64,000 nt of DNA from Levilinea sp. (GTDB lineage: Bacteria > Chloroflexota > Anaerolineae > Anaerolineales > Anaerolineaceae). The position numbers and the translations under genes are program-made. Numbering within the stretch: the stretch's first letter is position 1; every line of letters begins with the position of its first letter. Location of the stretch: the NCBI GenBank assembly GCA_029975215.1, contig JARKPO010000035.1, positions 62,001 to 126,000 of the forward strand, given 5' to 3'. Shown one piece after another: positions 26,001 through 33,547 of the stretch. Below the pieces are notes generated by a model, which had not been told where the DNA came from, ran no database searches, and saw only the letters and a program-made list of their open reading frames with translations.

Positions 26001-27162
26001 CCAAAGGCTGTCCGTCCTCCGTCCGCACCACTCCTTCCAGGGTCAGGCTCGGCTCCAGCCCGCCGCCCGCCGCGGCACTGGGGCTAAAGGCCGCCCCCTC
26101 CACTGAGGTGATCCACTGCATCTGTGAGCCGTCCGTTCGTACCGATGCCAGATTCAGCCCTGTGCTGCCAGTCTGTGGGTCTGGACTCTGAGTGAAGACA
26201 ATCCGGTCCCCTTCCGCCGTCCAGCAATAATCCGCAAACGGCAAGCCCGACACCAACAGCAGCAGTCCGCTGCCGTCCGGCCGCACCAGATAAATCTCAG
26301 CCTGGGCGTCGGGCTGCGGGGTAAACAAAGCTCGCCGACCCAAAGCCGGATCCGAAACAAACGCAATCCAACTTCCATCTGGAGACCATTGCGGTGAATG
26401 ATCCCCTTCATGCGCACTCAGCACGAAGTCTGCACTGCCATCCACATCTGTCAAATGAATTCCGCTTTGTCCCCCGCCTGAAACCGCATAGGCAATGCGT
26501 TTACCGTCCGGCGACCAGGAAGGTGAAAACTGCGCCGCCCCTGGTTGGGAAATCAGCGCACGGCGTTCACCGCTTTGTGTTTGGATCAGTACCACCTGGC
26601 TTTCCGGGTATGGGGTTTCGGAAGGGCCAAACGGGGCGCAAGTCACCGCCAGCTGACCGCCCAAAGGCGACCAAACCGGCTCCCAGCAGGCCTCATTTTC
26701 CGCGCTGACGGCCTGCGGGCTGCCGCTCCCATCCGCCGCGGTGGTGTACACGCGCAGTTTGCCGCCCATAGGGGGCGACGCCGTAAATGCCAGATGCTGG
26801 CCGTCCGGCGACCAGGCTAAATCGCGAACTGTTAACGTATCCGGACTTAACCGCAGCCGATTTTGCCCCCCGGCGTCCATCACCGCCAGCGCAGAGACCT
26901 CCCCTTGCCCCTCCAGAAAGGCAAGGCGTTTACCATCCGGCGAGAAACGCGGCAGATCTTCGCGAGCCGGGGTATCCGTCAAGGCTACTGCCGTACCCCC
27001 GTCTGAGCGCGCCCAGTAGAGATCTGTGCCTCCGGCGTTTTCCGCCGCATAAACCACCCAACTCACAGCTTCCGTCTGCGTCTGAGCACGGGCCGCTCCC
27101 TGCAACCACAGCCCCCCCAGCGCCGCGGCGGCTGCCAGTAATAGTCGTCCTATCGAATTCAA
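23098..27162 (-). CDS. Large exported TolB-like/carboxypeptidase-regulatory/metallopeptidase-like protein with TM and TPR tail
   Basis: 1354 residues, start TTG at 27162 behind AGGCAGGCAG. Layout: signal peptide (1-~26, ending ARAQ); TolB/PD40 beta-propeller repeats (~35-350; recurrent SPDGKRLAF, SPDGQHLAF, SPDGSWIAF); a carboxypeptidase-regulatory-like beta-sandwich (~373-450, LEGVVRTEDGQPLAGVSV); a long unrecognised region containing TREMGHLLN at 737-745, a HExxH-like motif whose first His is Arg738; Ig/fibronectin-like segments (~950-1150); one TM helix (~1178-1200, LWLALAGLVLLLLVLVLWALI); a basic and Gln/Pro-rich cytoplasmic linker; and a C-terminal TPR/Sel1-like unit (~1270-1354, LQPDNADAWLWLGWAAARQGD). 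It is therefore anchored with the big part outside and the TPRs in the cytoplasm. Function unknown; sensor, receptor or inactive peptidase are possible. It lies between the suf operon and sufR. Confidence 0.85.
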   Translation of the reverse strand: MNSIGRLLLAAAAALGGLWLQGAARAQTQTEAVSWVVYAAENAGGTDLYWARSDGGTAVALTDTPAREDLPRFSPDGKRLAFLEGQGEVSALAVMDAGGQNRLRLSPDTLTVRDLAWSPDGQHLAFTASPPMGGKLRVYTTAADGSGSPQAVSAENEACWEPVWSPLGGQLAVTCAPFGPSETPYPESQVVLIQTQSGERRALISQPGAAQFSPSWSPDGKRIAYAVSGGGQSGIHLTDVDGSADFVLSAHEGDHSPQWSPDGSWIAFVSDPALGRRALFTPQPDAQAEIYLVRPDGSGLLLLVSGLPFADYCWTAEGDRIVFTQSPDPQTGSTGLNLASVRTDGSQMQWITSVEGAAFSPSAAAGGGLEPSLTLEGVVRTEDGQPLAGVSVHLADSEPVLTGADGRFSFQHLSAGSYALRPVLSGYQFQPSEQLVNLSEGTGEVAFEAVQADGLFISHIQAIQAVDGEGQLTAGKPTVVRVYVDCGEGCTELAGVTGTLRGVSGEGRDLGMLTPEPVSITAFHEDWTRQQSDPQRSLNFLLPAEWLSGTLRLTAEVGGTQRETNLTFAPGIRLRLAWFDLGYRPAAGAGTPEPAKETLLPDRSAAQQAVRDLWDMLPLAPDGLTYVYQPGILQTFESTLDCPALTDGSDCPAVTDYLVTLRLLYERTAREGRWAGGTAPDRLFAWTHPDTQNDGQCSLADTGWSHGDDLPSIGRVAVGASTCTFNLKTMESGQTLTREMGHLLNANGLRPAAVNKRLACWWGEAGGTGTLGSWGARVSASGFELFDPVVTYDVLSYCTPAWVSPATAQAFGTGFANQDAFLSDGDLPVGGRLAAGIPRNRRAPAEGQLLTAALIRQTGKAEILPAFRIASRMPPLVGGETGTCLQVRDAEENVLEQMCQELDYLHPTLGQNIGVDFITASFTADSEQAASLVVVRGETELARQTASANPPVLRLQEPAGGETWADGQTAWVRWQASDADGDALTYAVSYSQDQGQTWNPMAVGIRASELAVDPTRLPGGKPLWLRVDASDGFHSVSTQSAGAVTVADHAPTAVILSPLDGGSASTQGVWLRGYAYDLEDGAITGERMEWNSNLDGVLGSGPQVFAHLSEGVHDISLTVSDSAGTYRGVSVRVDVRKAAAAQVGDTPAGAASEPTPTSAPGIVLPKLPNIQLDLNMNTPVLWLALAGLVLLLLVLVLWALIRRGIRRRERQTEARLEAAATPESQPERIEERQPQTVAPPAPEQVPEATPSATPKAEDRMAARPPQVVPRESVEGVDFLAQGIQQVKSGNIRQGYAILRKVLELQPDNADAWLWLGWAAARQGDRATAQRCFLRAAKLGHAAAEQALAWLERQA

Positions 27163-27205
27163 ATCTGCCTGCCTTTGAACCTTCGAAAGAATTACACCTG
27201 TACGT

Positions 27206-27211
27206 ATTATA
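27206..27211 (-). promoter_or_regulatory. -10 box for the large membrane-protein gene
   Basis: Minus-strand TATAAT at 27211-27206, 44 bp upstream of the TTG start; the -35 is weak. It diverges from the sufR promoter in the same 247-bp gap. Confidence 0.5.
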
Positions 27212-27263
27212 CCGTCACTCGTCTAAATTGATTCCTTGCAGCAGGCTCCATCCTACCGTTCAA

Positions 27264-27321
27264 CGAATATTTAGGATATAAATCTTATATATTGACATTA
27301 TTGAAACGCCTGTGATATACT
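27264..27321 (+). promoter_or_regulatory. sufR-sufT promoter with putative SufR box
   Basis: TTGACA (27292-27297), 18-bp spacer, extended -10 TGA-TATACT (27316-27321). The 33-bp block 27264-27296 is the counterpart of 23037-23005 in front of sufC, with the same length, the same ends and the same offset to the -35. This suggests autoregulation by SufR. The leader to the ATG (about 80 nt) contains short hairpins such as CTTCGC/GCGAAG. Confidence 0.7.
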
Positions 27322-27409
27322 GCCTCCATGCGGTGCGTTCCGCAGCTCCCTTCGCCGCGCGAAGAGAGAAGGTTAGACCCTTCAAACGGATAGCATACGT
27401 GATGTCGCG

Positions 27410-28045
27410 ATGAAAAGCACACGAGATCGAATCTTACACACCCTGCTCAACCATCCCCGCTGCAGCATCAACGAACTGGCCGATGCGGTGGGCATTAATG
27501 GTATTTCCGTGCGCCACCACCTCAGCAATTTACAAGGCGATGGGCTGATTGCCGTCGAAGAAGAGCGCCACGGTGTGGGCCGCCCTCGCCTGGTGTATTC
27601 CCTCACCGAAAAAGGCATGGAGCGCTTCCCCACCCGTTACCTGCGCCTTACCAACCGCCTGTTGGATCAGCTCAAAGAAACCCTCCCTTCCGAGGTGGTC
27701 GACCGCCTGTTCGTGCAGATGGCCACCGATTTAGGCTCCGATATTGCCCAAAAAGTGCAGACTCTTTCCATCGAAGAAAAACTGGAAGTGATTAAAGATG
27801 TGCTGTCTCAGGAAGGTTTCTCCGTAGAGTGGGAAAAACAAGGGGACCAATACCTGATCCATGAAATCAGCTGCCCCTACTATCAAGTCGGCCAGCAGCA
27901 CCCCGAAGTTTGTTCCCTGGATCAAACTCTCATCTCCACCGTCCTGGCCATCCCCACCGCCAAAATCCAATGCCTGCTGCGCGGTGACCAGCACTGCACC
28001 TATGTCGTCTCAGATCTTGCTCCTTCGGAGGATCAACTCGCATGA
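27410..28045 (+). CDS. sufR: Fe-S-sensing transcriptional regulator SufR
   Basis: 211-residue DeoR/ArsR-like winged-helix protein. The N-terminal HTH (residues ~5-65) has ELADAVGINGISVRHHLSNLQGDGLI and the wing GRPRLVYSLTEKG. The C-terminal domain carries the SufR cysteine set, CPYYQVGQQHPEVC then CLLRGDQHC, which binds a [4Fe-4S] or [2Fe-2S] cluster in known SufR proteins. The repressor presumably shuts off suf when clusters are plentiful. Start at 27410 lacks a good Shine-Dalgarno. It overlaps sufT by 4 bp (ATGA). Confidence 0.9.
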   Translation: MKSTRDRILHTLLNHPRCSINELADAVGINGISVRHHLSNLQGDGLIAVEEERHGVGRPRLVYSLTEKGMERFPTRYLRLTNRLLDQLKETLPSEVVDRLFVQMATDLGSDIAQKVQTLSIEEKLEVIKDVLSQEGFSVEWEKQGDQYLIHEISCPYYQVGQQHPEVCSLDQTLISTVLAIPTAKIQCLLRGDQHCTYVVSDLAPSEDQLA

Positions 28046-28398
28046 CCGCCCCCTCTAATCCCCCCGGCTCCAACCAGCCTGTCTGGCAGGCTGAAAGCGA
28101 ACATCCCGAACTTTGCGTCGCGCTGCGTGAAGGTCTACGCGAAGTGATTGACCCTGAAATTGGTCTGAACATCATCCAACTCGGCCTCATTCGCGATGTC
28201 ACCATCGAAGCCGATCACGCCCTCATCCGCATGATCCTCACGACTCCCTTCTGCCCCTACGGCCCGGCTATGATCGAAAGCACCCGCCAAAAAGCTGAAT
28301 CCATCTTAGAGCGCCCCACCCATGTGGATTTAGGGTTGGACGTCTGGGATTTTTCCATGATGGAAGAGGGTTTGGCCGACGATTGGGGGCTGTTCTAA
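28042..28398 (+). CDS. sufT: SufT-like metal-sulfur cluster assembly factor (MIP18/DUF59)
   Basis: 118 residues. The DUF59/MIP18 core spans ~25-105: REVIDPEIGLNIIQLGLIRDV and TTPFCPYGPAMIESTRQKAE, with the TPxCP-type cysteine at the usual place. SufT-type proteins help Fe-S maturation or carrier steps. Translationally coupled to sufR through ATGA, linking regulator and assembly factor in one transcript. N-terminal ~20 residues are Pro/Gln-rich and probably disordered. Confidence 0.88.
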   Translation: MTAPSNPPGSNQPVWQAESEHPELCVALREGLREVIDPEIGLNIIQLGLIRDVTIEADHALIRMILTTPFCPYGPAMIESTRQKAESILERPTHVDLGLDVWDFSMMEEGLADDWGLF

Positions 28399-28423
28399 AC
28401 CGGCCCATCCTCAAATGAAATCG

Positions 28424-28460
28424 TTTCGCCGTGAGAAGGCTGCGCCCTCCCACGGCGAAA
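28424..28460. terminator. Inverted repeat between sufT and the convergent SCP2 gene
   Basis: TTTCGCCGTG (28424-28433) / CACGGCGAAA (28451-28460), 10-bp stem, 17-nt loop, only a weak T-tract on either side. Probably a shared terminator. Confidence 0.5.
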
Positions 28461-28495
28461 TTGATTCTCTTTGAATGAATGCAGGCATCTGCCGC

Positions 28496-28834
28496 CTAAA
28501 AGCTGCGGTTGACGTTAAAGAAACTGGCCAGCTTCATCGCCAGGCTCATATCACCCCGCAGCTGAAGCTTACCCAGCATAAAAGCCTTCATCCCATCCAA
28601 CTTCCCGGTAAAAATATCCAGGCAGTCCTGTGCCGACGCCAAAAAGGTCAAATTGGGGTTCGGGATCGTGCCTGCTGCCGTTTTGCACTGCTGGTTTGCA
28701 ATCGTAATCACCCAATCGCCGCCGCCCGGCCCGCTCAAATGCAGCTGCACAGTGGCGTTCACACCCGCCGCGCGTTCCGGCACAAAGGCTTCCGGCATTC
28801 GTTCCAACAGGCCCGCAATGGTATATTCGCTCAT
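28496..28834 (-). CDS. SCP2 sterol-transfer-like domain protein
   Basis: 112 residues, one SCP-2 domain: VQLHLSGPGGGDWVITIANQQC, then NPNLTFLASAQDCLDIFTGKLDGMKAFMLGKLQLRGDMSLAMKL. Such domains bind hydrophobic ligands such as fatty acids or isoprenoids. Start set at ATG 28834 (MSEYTIAG), with GGGAG 6 nt upstream; the frame extends upstream through TTG but lacks support. Diverges from corA across a perfect palindrome. Confidence 0.88.
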   Translation of the reverse strand: MSEYTIAGLLERMPEAFVPERAAGVNATVQLHLSGPGGGDWVITIANQQCKTAAGTIPNPNLTFLASAQDCLDIFTGKLDGMKAFMLGKLQLRGDMSLAMKLASFFNVNRSF

Positions 28835-28916
28835 ATTTTCTCCCAAGAAACACCCCCTCGCGAGGGCTGTAAAAAGGAAGCCCGCCCATCGGCGAGCCGT
28901 CAGAAATTATCGTCTA

Positions 28917-28934
28917 CCAGTATAATTATACTGG
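28917..28934. promoter_or_regulatory. Perfect 18-bp palindrome forming two divergent -10 boxes
   Basis: CCAGTATAATTATACTGG is its own reverse complement. TATAAT occurs at 28921-28926 on the plus strand (toward corA) and at 28930-28925 on the minus strand (toward the SCP2 gene). No good -35 is visible on either side, so it may be an operator as well. Confidence 0.6.
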
Positions 28935-29007
28935 TTTTCACCCCAATTCACGATTTCGTCCTGCATTTTTGCGCAGATTTTTCCGTAATAGGATAGGATA
29001 CCTCACC

Positions 29008-29985
29008 ATGATCCAGACGTTTGTTTTCGATGAACAAAAAAACTATCAGAAAGACCTCACCCTCGACCAAATCCGTGTCAATTTATCGAACCCGAATCAT
29101 TTATTATGGGTAAACCTGGCCAGCCCCACCCCCTCAGAAACCCAATTTATTCTGGGGGAGATCTTCCATTTTCACCCGTTAACCATTGAAGACTGCCTTT
29201 CGGTCGGTTACCAGCCCCCTAAGATTGACGATTTCGGCAGCTACCTCTTCCTGATCGTCCACGCCCTCCACCCAGATCACCGCCTGGATGCCCTGGAAAC
29301 TTTTGAACTGAATCTTTACCTGGGTGATAACTTTGTGGTCACCTGTTATTCAGAAGAGACTATGCCGCCGGTTGAACGCGTCATTCAGCGCCTGTCGCGC
29401 GACCAGCGCGTATACCTCAACGGCTCCGACTTCCTCTGCCACGCAATTCTTGATGCGCTGGTGGATGATTACATGCCCCTGGTGGATCAGCTCGATGATG
29501 AGTTGGACGACCTGGAAGATACCGTCCTGCAAAAACCGCATCCCATCACCCTCCAGCGCATCCTGTCCATCAAGCACAGCCTGATGACTCTGCGCCGCAT
29601 CCTCAGCCCCCAACGAGAGATCATCAACCGCCTCACCCGTGATGAATTCCCAATGGTGGATAAACAAAGCCAGATTTATTTCCGCGATATTTACGACCAT
29701 CTGGTGCGCATTCAGGACCTCACCGAAACCCTGCGCGATATCGCCACCAGCGCCCTGGACATCTACCTGAATTCCACCTCCCTGCGCCTGAATGAGGTCA
29801 TGAAGGCCCTCACCATTGTATCCACCATCTTCCTGCCGCTTTCCTTCGTTGCCGGAGTGTACGGCATGAATTTCCACTTCATGCCGGAATTATCTCACCC
29901 TTTGGGCTACCCTATGATCTGGGTTGTGTTTGTCCTCATTGCGAGTGGAATGGTGATATTCTTCAAAAAGCGCGGCTGGTACTAA
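29008..29985 (+). CDS. corA: CorA-family magnesium/divalent-cation channel
   Basis: 325 residues: N-terminal cytosolic alpha/beta domain, long stalk helix, and two C-terminal TM helices (~265-290 and ~300-320). The signature YGMNFHFMPE sits at the end of TM1, as required for Mg2+ selectivity. The C-terminus is KKRGWY, basic as in CorA. Start set to ATG 29008 with AGGATAGGATA upstream; an earlier TTG at 28969 is unlikely. Its stop overlaps the convergent HAD gene by 4 bp. Confidence 0.93.
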   Translation: MIQTFVFDEQKNYQKDLTLDQIRVNLSNPNHLLWVNLASPTPSETQFILGEIFHFHPLTIEDCLSVGYQPPKIDDFGSYLFLIVHALHPDHRLDALETFELNLYLGDNFVVTCYSEETMPPVERVIQRLSRDQRVYLNGSDFLCHAILDALVDDYMPLVDQLDDELDDLEDTVLQKPHPITLQRILSIKHSLMTLRRILSPQREIINRLTRDEFPMVDKQSQIYFRDIYDHLVRIQDLTETLRDIATSALDIYLNSTSLRLNEVMKALTIVSTIFLPLSFVAGVYGMNFHFMPELSHPLGYPMIWVVFVLIASGMVIFFKKRGWY

Positions 29986-31163
29986 TTCAAAGCGCGGTCC
30001 ACCGCCTGGTTGACATCCTCACAGATTTCTGCGCCCAATGCGCGCAGCGCTTCAGTTTTCTCGGGGTGGCCGGAGGCAATGCCCCAGGCCTGCACCTGCA
30101 CATCCACGCCCGCTTGCGCTAACAAAGCTGCCGCCCGCTGCACCGCCAGGATCCCCACCGGCGAATCTTCAAACACATGCACTTCCACCGCCTCTGGCAG
30201 CATCTGGCGCGCGGTCTCTGCCGGGGTCGAGCTGGCCAGCATCTCTGCAGCCCAATCCAAAGAGCGCATCTCATCTCCGCTGAGAGCTGCTGCCATGCCC
30301 GACAGGGCCTGCATAGGCGCAGGCTTCAGAAGCAGATCCGGCGATTTCCCCAACTTTTTCCCCTGATGCACCAATCGTCCCCAGGCCACTGAGGGCAGCT
30401 CACTCAGCCCCACCGCCTGCAAAGCCAATTCAGCCTCCGGCGAATATTCCTCGCGCGGTTCATCGCTTGCTCCGCGCGGCGGCAAGCTGGGGCGGGCGGT
30501 CAACGCCGCAGCAAAATGCGCTCCGCTGCGTACCCCTGACAAAATGCGGGCTGAGGTTTCCGGCGTCGCCAGCGGCTCATCCATCGCCAGCAGGTACGAG
30601 GGCACCTCCAAATACGGCTCCTGGTCATAATACTCGCGGAACATCTCCGCCCCCAAAGCCAGATTCTGGAAAAAGCGCGTCGTAGGGCAGTTCCACAACT
30701 CCCGCGTGCACCCCAGCAGGTCCGCCAGAATCTCCTGCCCGCTCAGGTTCGGCAGCAAATGCTTACCGTTTCCCTGACAGGCCGCCAACAGCGCTTCCGA
30801 AGGTGACGGCTCGCGCTTCATGAACGGTCCCAGGGCGCGCACGCGCTCCCGCCAGTCCACCTGCAGCTCGCGCAAGTCCAAATTTTCCATTGCAGTCTTG
30901 ATCTGCACCAACGTACGCGCTTGCGCCAGATGCGGAAAAGCTCCCGCCGCCGCATCCAATGCCACGGCCAGCGAGACGGCGATCATGTCCCATTCCGAGG
31001 TCACCCCCAGGGATTCAAACAGTGGCGGCAGGCCGTCGTCCACCTCCAGGTGGCTCAGGTTTAAATCTTCCAAGAAGTACGTCAGAGTATCGTGAACAGC
31101 AGCCCGGTAGCCCCGCGGCAGGATCAAAACACCATCCAGATCAAACAGCAAAATCCGCTTCAA
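29982..31163 (-). CDS. HAD-superfamily hydrolase-like protein
   Basis: 393 residues. Motif I KRILLFDLDGVLILP is at the N-terminus and a motif IV-like FEDSPVGILAVQRA lies near residue 345; the intervening ~300 residues are far longer than a normal HAD cap and are not recognised. Start set to TTG 31163 because GGTGAGG precedes it by 6 nt and motif I then begins at residue 3; the frame is open to 31226. Substrate unknown. It may recognise a phosphorylated metabolite. Confidence 0.7.
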   Translation of the reverse strand: MKRILLFDLDGVLILPRGYRAAVHDTLTYFLEDLNLSHLEVDDGLPPLFESLGVTSEWDMIAVSLAVALDAAAGAFPHLAQARTLVQIKTAMENLDLRELQVDWRERVRALGPFMKREPSPSEALLAACQGNGKHLLPNLSGQEILADLLGCTRELWNCPTTRFFQNLALGAEMFREYYDQEPYLEVPSYLLAMDEPLATPETSARILSGVRSGAHFAAALTARPSLPPRGASDEPREEYSPEAELALQAVGLSELPSVAWGRLVHQGKKLGKSPDLLLKPAPMQALSGMAAALSGDEMRSLDWAAEMLASSTPAETARQMLPEAVEVHVFEDSPVGILAVQRAAALLAQAGVDVQVQAWGIASGHPEKTEALRALGAEICEDVNQAVDRALN

Positions 31164-31246
31164 CGCACACCTCACCGTGGTGGAATAAAAACGGCTGAGC
31201 TTTCCTCTCAGCCGTTCAGCCAGCATGCAGACAGCAGAAAGCCTGC

Positions 31247-31252
31247 TATAAT
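31247..31252 (+). promoter_or_regulatory. Extended -10 promoter for the DegV gene
   Basis: TGC-TATAAT with TATAAT at 31247-31252, no good -35; leader about 37 nt to ATG 31296. Confidence 0.5.
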
Positions 31253-31295
31253 GTTCCCATTGTTTTCATACGAAAGTCAACCAAAGGTGCCCATT

Positions 31296-32132
31296 ATGAT
31301 TCAAATTATAACCGATAGCTGCGCTGACCTCAGCCCAGCCCTCAAAGAACGCTATCATATCCATACTGTCCCCCTCAGCGTGTTCCTGGGCGGGCAAACC
31401 TACCTGGATGGAGAAGAAATTGGCCTGGCGGAATTATTTGCAGGCGTCAAGCAGCACAACCAGCTTCCCAAAACTTCTGCCGTGCCCCAAGGAAGGTTTG
31501 AAGCCGCCTTTCAGGAACTGAACGGCGATTTGTTGGTGCTCACCATCAGCAGCCAGCTCTCCGCCACCTACCAAAGCGCCGTCCTGGCCAGCCAGACCTT
31601 TCCAGACCGCAGCATCCGCGTGGTCGACTCCCTCAACCTATCCACCGGTATCGGCCAGTTGGCTCTGCGTGCCGCAGAACTGCGCGACGCCGGTAATAGC
31701 CTGACCGAAATTGCCCAAGACCTCACCCAAACCGCAGCCAAAGTCCGCACCGCCTTCATCATTGACACCCTCGAATATCTTTACATGGGCGGACGCTGCT
31801 CGGCCATGCAGAACATCATGGGCAGCCTGCTGCAAATCAGACCCGTCATCGAAATTCGTCCCGACGGCACCCTCGGCATTCAAAGCAAAATACGCGGCAC
31901 GCGCAAAAAAGCCCTCGCCAGCCTGGTGGAATCCTTCCAAAAGAATCTAGAACAGATTGATCTGCACCGTGTGTTTGTCACCCACACCGGCTGCGATGAA
32001 GACGCCCAATCCATCGCCGCAGAGCTCGCTGCCCTGGCACCCATCCAGGAAATTTGCATTACCACCGCCGGCGCCACGGTGGCCAGCCACTGCGGTCCTA
32101 ACACCCTGGGGATCATCTATCTGGAAAAATAA
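31296..32132 (+). CDS. DegV family fatty-acid-binding protein
   Basis: 278 residues. Starts MIQIITDSCADLS, the canonical DegV N-terminus; other family segments are PLSVFLGGQTYLDG, KTSAVPQGRFEAAF, LTISSQLSATYQSA and the C-terminal HCGPNTLGI. DegV/FakB proteins present fatty acids to the kinase FakA; no FakA is in the window. AAAGG lies 8 nt upstream of ATG 31296; the open frame before that overlaps the HAD gene and is not coding. Confidence 0.92.
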   Translation: MIQIITDSCADLSPALKERYHIHTVPLSVFLGGQTYLDGEEIGLAELFAGVKQHNQLPKTSAVPQGRFEAAFQELNGDLLVLTISSQLSATYQSAVLASQTFPDRSIRVVDSLNLSTGIGQLALRAAELRDAGNSLTEIAQDLTQTAAKVRTAFIIDTLEYLYMGGRCSAMQNIMGSLLQIRPVIEIRPDGTLGIQSKIRGTRKKALASLVESFQKNLEQIDLHRVFVTHTGCDEDAQSIAAELAALAPIQEICITTAGATVASHCGPNTLGIIYLEK

Positions 32133-32152
32133 GCTTCGCCCGCCTTAAATTC

Positions 32153-32195
32153 AAACGCGCGTGAGGTGGTAAAACCGACCCCCACGCGCGTTTTT
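32153..32195. terminator. Bidirectional terminator between convergent genes
   Basis: AAACGCGCGTG (32153-32163) pairs with CACGCGCGTTT (32183-32193), T-run on the plus side and TTT on the minus side. Serves DegV (plus) and the alpha-oxoamine synthase (minus). Confidence 0.85.
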
Positions 32196-32206
32196 CTTGA
32201 TATCGC

Positions 32207-33385
32207 TTAGATCACGCCGATCTCTTTGCCAATCCGTCCAAAGATCTCCAGCACACGGTCCATCTGCTCATACGTGTGCGTGGCCATGTAGCTGGTGCGC
32301 AGCAGCTGCATACCGGGTGGAACCGCTGGGCTGATCACCGGGTTCACAAACACACCCGCATCAAACAGCATCTTCCAAAAAGCGAAGGTCTTCTGGTCGT
32401 CTCCAATGATCACCGGAATAATGGGGGTCACCGACTGTCCCACGTTGAACCCCATCGAGCGATAACCCTTGCGCATGTATTCCGCGATCTCATTGACGTG
32501 CTTCGCCCGTTCTGGCTCGCTGCGCATCACCTCCAGTGCCGCCAGGGCCGCTGCCGTGTTGGCTGGCGGGATGCTGGCGCTGAAAATGAGCGACCGTGCG
32601 TGGTGTTTGATGTAGCTGATCACATCCGCATCCCCCGCCACAAACCCACCCAGCGAAGCAAAAGATTTGCTGAAGGTAGACATGATCAAATCCACCGACT
32701 CGGTCAAGCCAAAATGAGCCGTTGTCCCGCGGCCGCCGCCCATCACACCCATGCCGTGCGCATCGTCCACCATCAGGCGCGCGCCGTATTTCTGGGCAAT
32801 TTTCACCAGCTCCGGCAGCGGAGCCAAATCGCCGCCCATGCTGAACAGCCCGTCCACCACAATCAGGCGTCCGGCGCTCTCCGGCAGACATTCCATCACC
32901 CGTTCCAGGTGCTCCATGTCGTTGTGGCGGAAGCGCTCAATCTTGCCGTAGCCCAGCCGCGCACCGTCCACAATGCTCGCGTGGTCGTCCTTATCCAGAA
33001 TCACCACATCATTGCGCCCCACCAGCGCGCTCACCGCCCCCAAATTGGCCTGCATCCCCGTCGAAAAGACCAGAGCAGCATCCTTACCCACCCACTCAGC
33101 CAGCTCCTGTTCCAGCTGCTCGTGCATCTCCAGCGTCCCGTTTAAAAAGCGGGAGCCTGTGCAGCTGGTGCCGTAGCGTGCCGTGGCCTGTATGGCTGCC
33201 TCGCGCACCTTGGGGTGCGTTGTCAGACCCAGGTAATTATTTGAGCCGCACATAATCAACCGGTGGCCGCGGTAGACCACCTCTGTGCCTTCATTATCGG
33301 TCAAAGGGATGAAAAATGGGTAAAACCCTTGTTCAATGGCTTCTTTGACGTCTGTGTATTCAAAACACTTCTTGAAGATATCCAT
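32207..33385 (-). CDS. PLP alpha-oxoamine synthase, SPT-like (serine palmitoyltransferase/KBL/BioF family)
   Basis: 392 residues. Condenses an amino acid with an acyl thioester. PLP lysine lies in STFSKSFASLGGF; other motifs are SNNYLGLTTHPKV, GTSCTGSRFLNGT, DHASIVDGARL, HNDMEHLE, VDGLFSMGGD and MVDDAHGMGVMG. The wording of these motifs recalls bacterial serine palmitoyltransferases of Bacteroidetes more than BioF. Start set at 33385 (MDIFKKC), with GGAG upstream. An acyl carrier protein gene 3.2 kb away could provide the acyl donor (inference). BioF or KBL activity remains possible. Confidence 0.85.
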   Translation of the reverse strand: MDIFKKCFEYTDVKEAIEQGFYPFFIPLTDNEGTEVVYRGHRLIMCGSNNYLGLTTHPKVREAAIQATARYGTSCTGSRFLNGTLEMHEQLEQELAEWVGKDAALVFSTGMQANLGAVSALVGRNDVVILDKDDHASIVDGARLGYGKIERFRHNDMEHLERVMECLPESAGRLIVVDGLFSMGGDLAPLPELVKIAQKYGARLMVDDAHGMGVMGGGRGTTAHFGLTESVDLIMSTFSKSFASLGGFVAGDADVISYIKHHARSLIFSASIPPANTAAALAALEVMRSEPERAKHVNEIAEYMRKGYRSMGFNVGQSVTPIIPVIIGDDQKTFAFWKMLFDAGVFVNPVISPAVPPGMQLLRTSYMATHTYEQMDRVLEIFGRIGKEIGVI

Positions 33386-33547
33386 TTGCGTTTCTCCTAT
33401 GAATCGAGGGAACAATGAGGCAGCCCAGGCGGAGAATAATCTACCGTCCAATAATTCGCCTGGCTCACCTTCCGATGATCTCCAACGTCGCCAGCCTTCA
33501 CCCGCGAAGATGCCAGCCGTTTGGAGAGGATCTTCAATAAGGGCAAT

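Noticed and set aside
23079-27281. Numerous open frames on the plus strand opposite the 1354-residue protein
   Set aside because: They are short, Pro/Arg-rich antisense shadows; the minus-strand protein has clear domains throughout.
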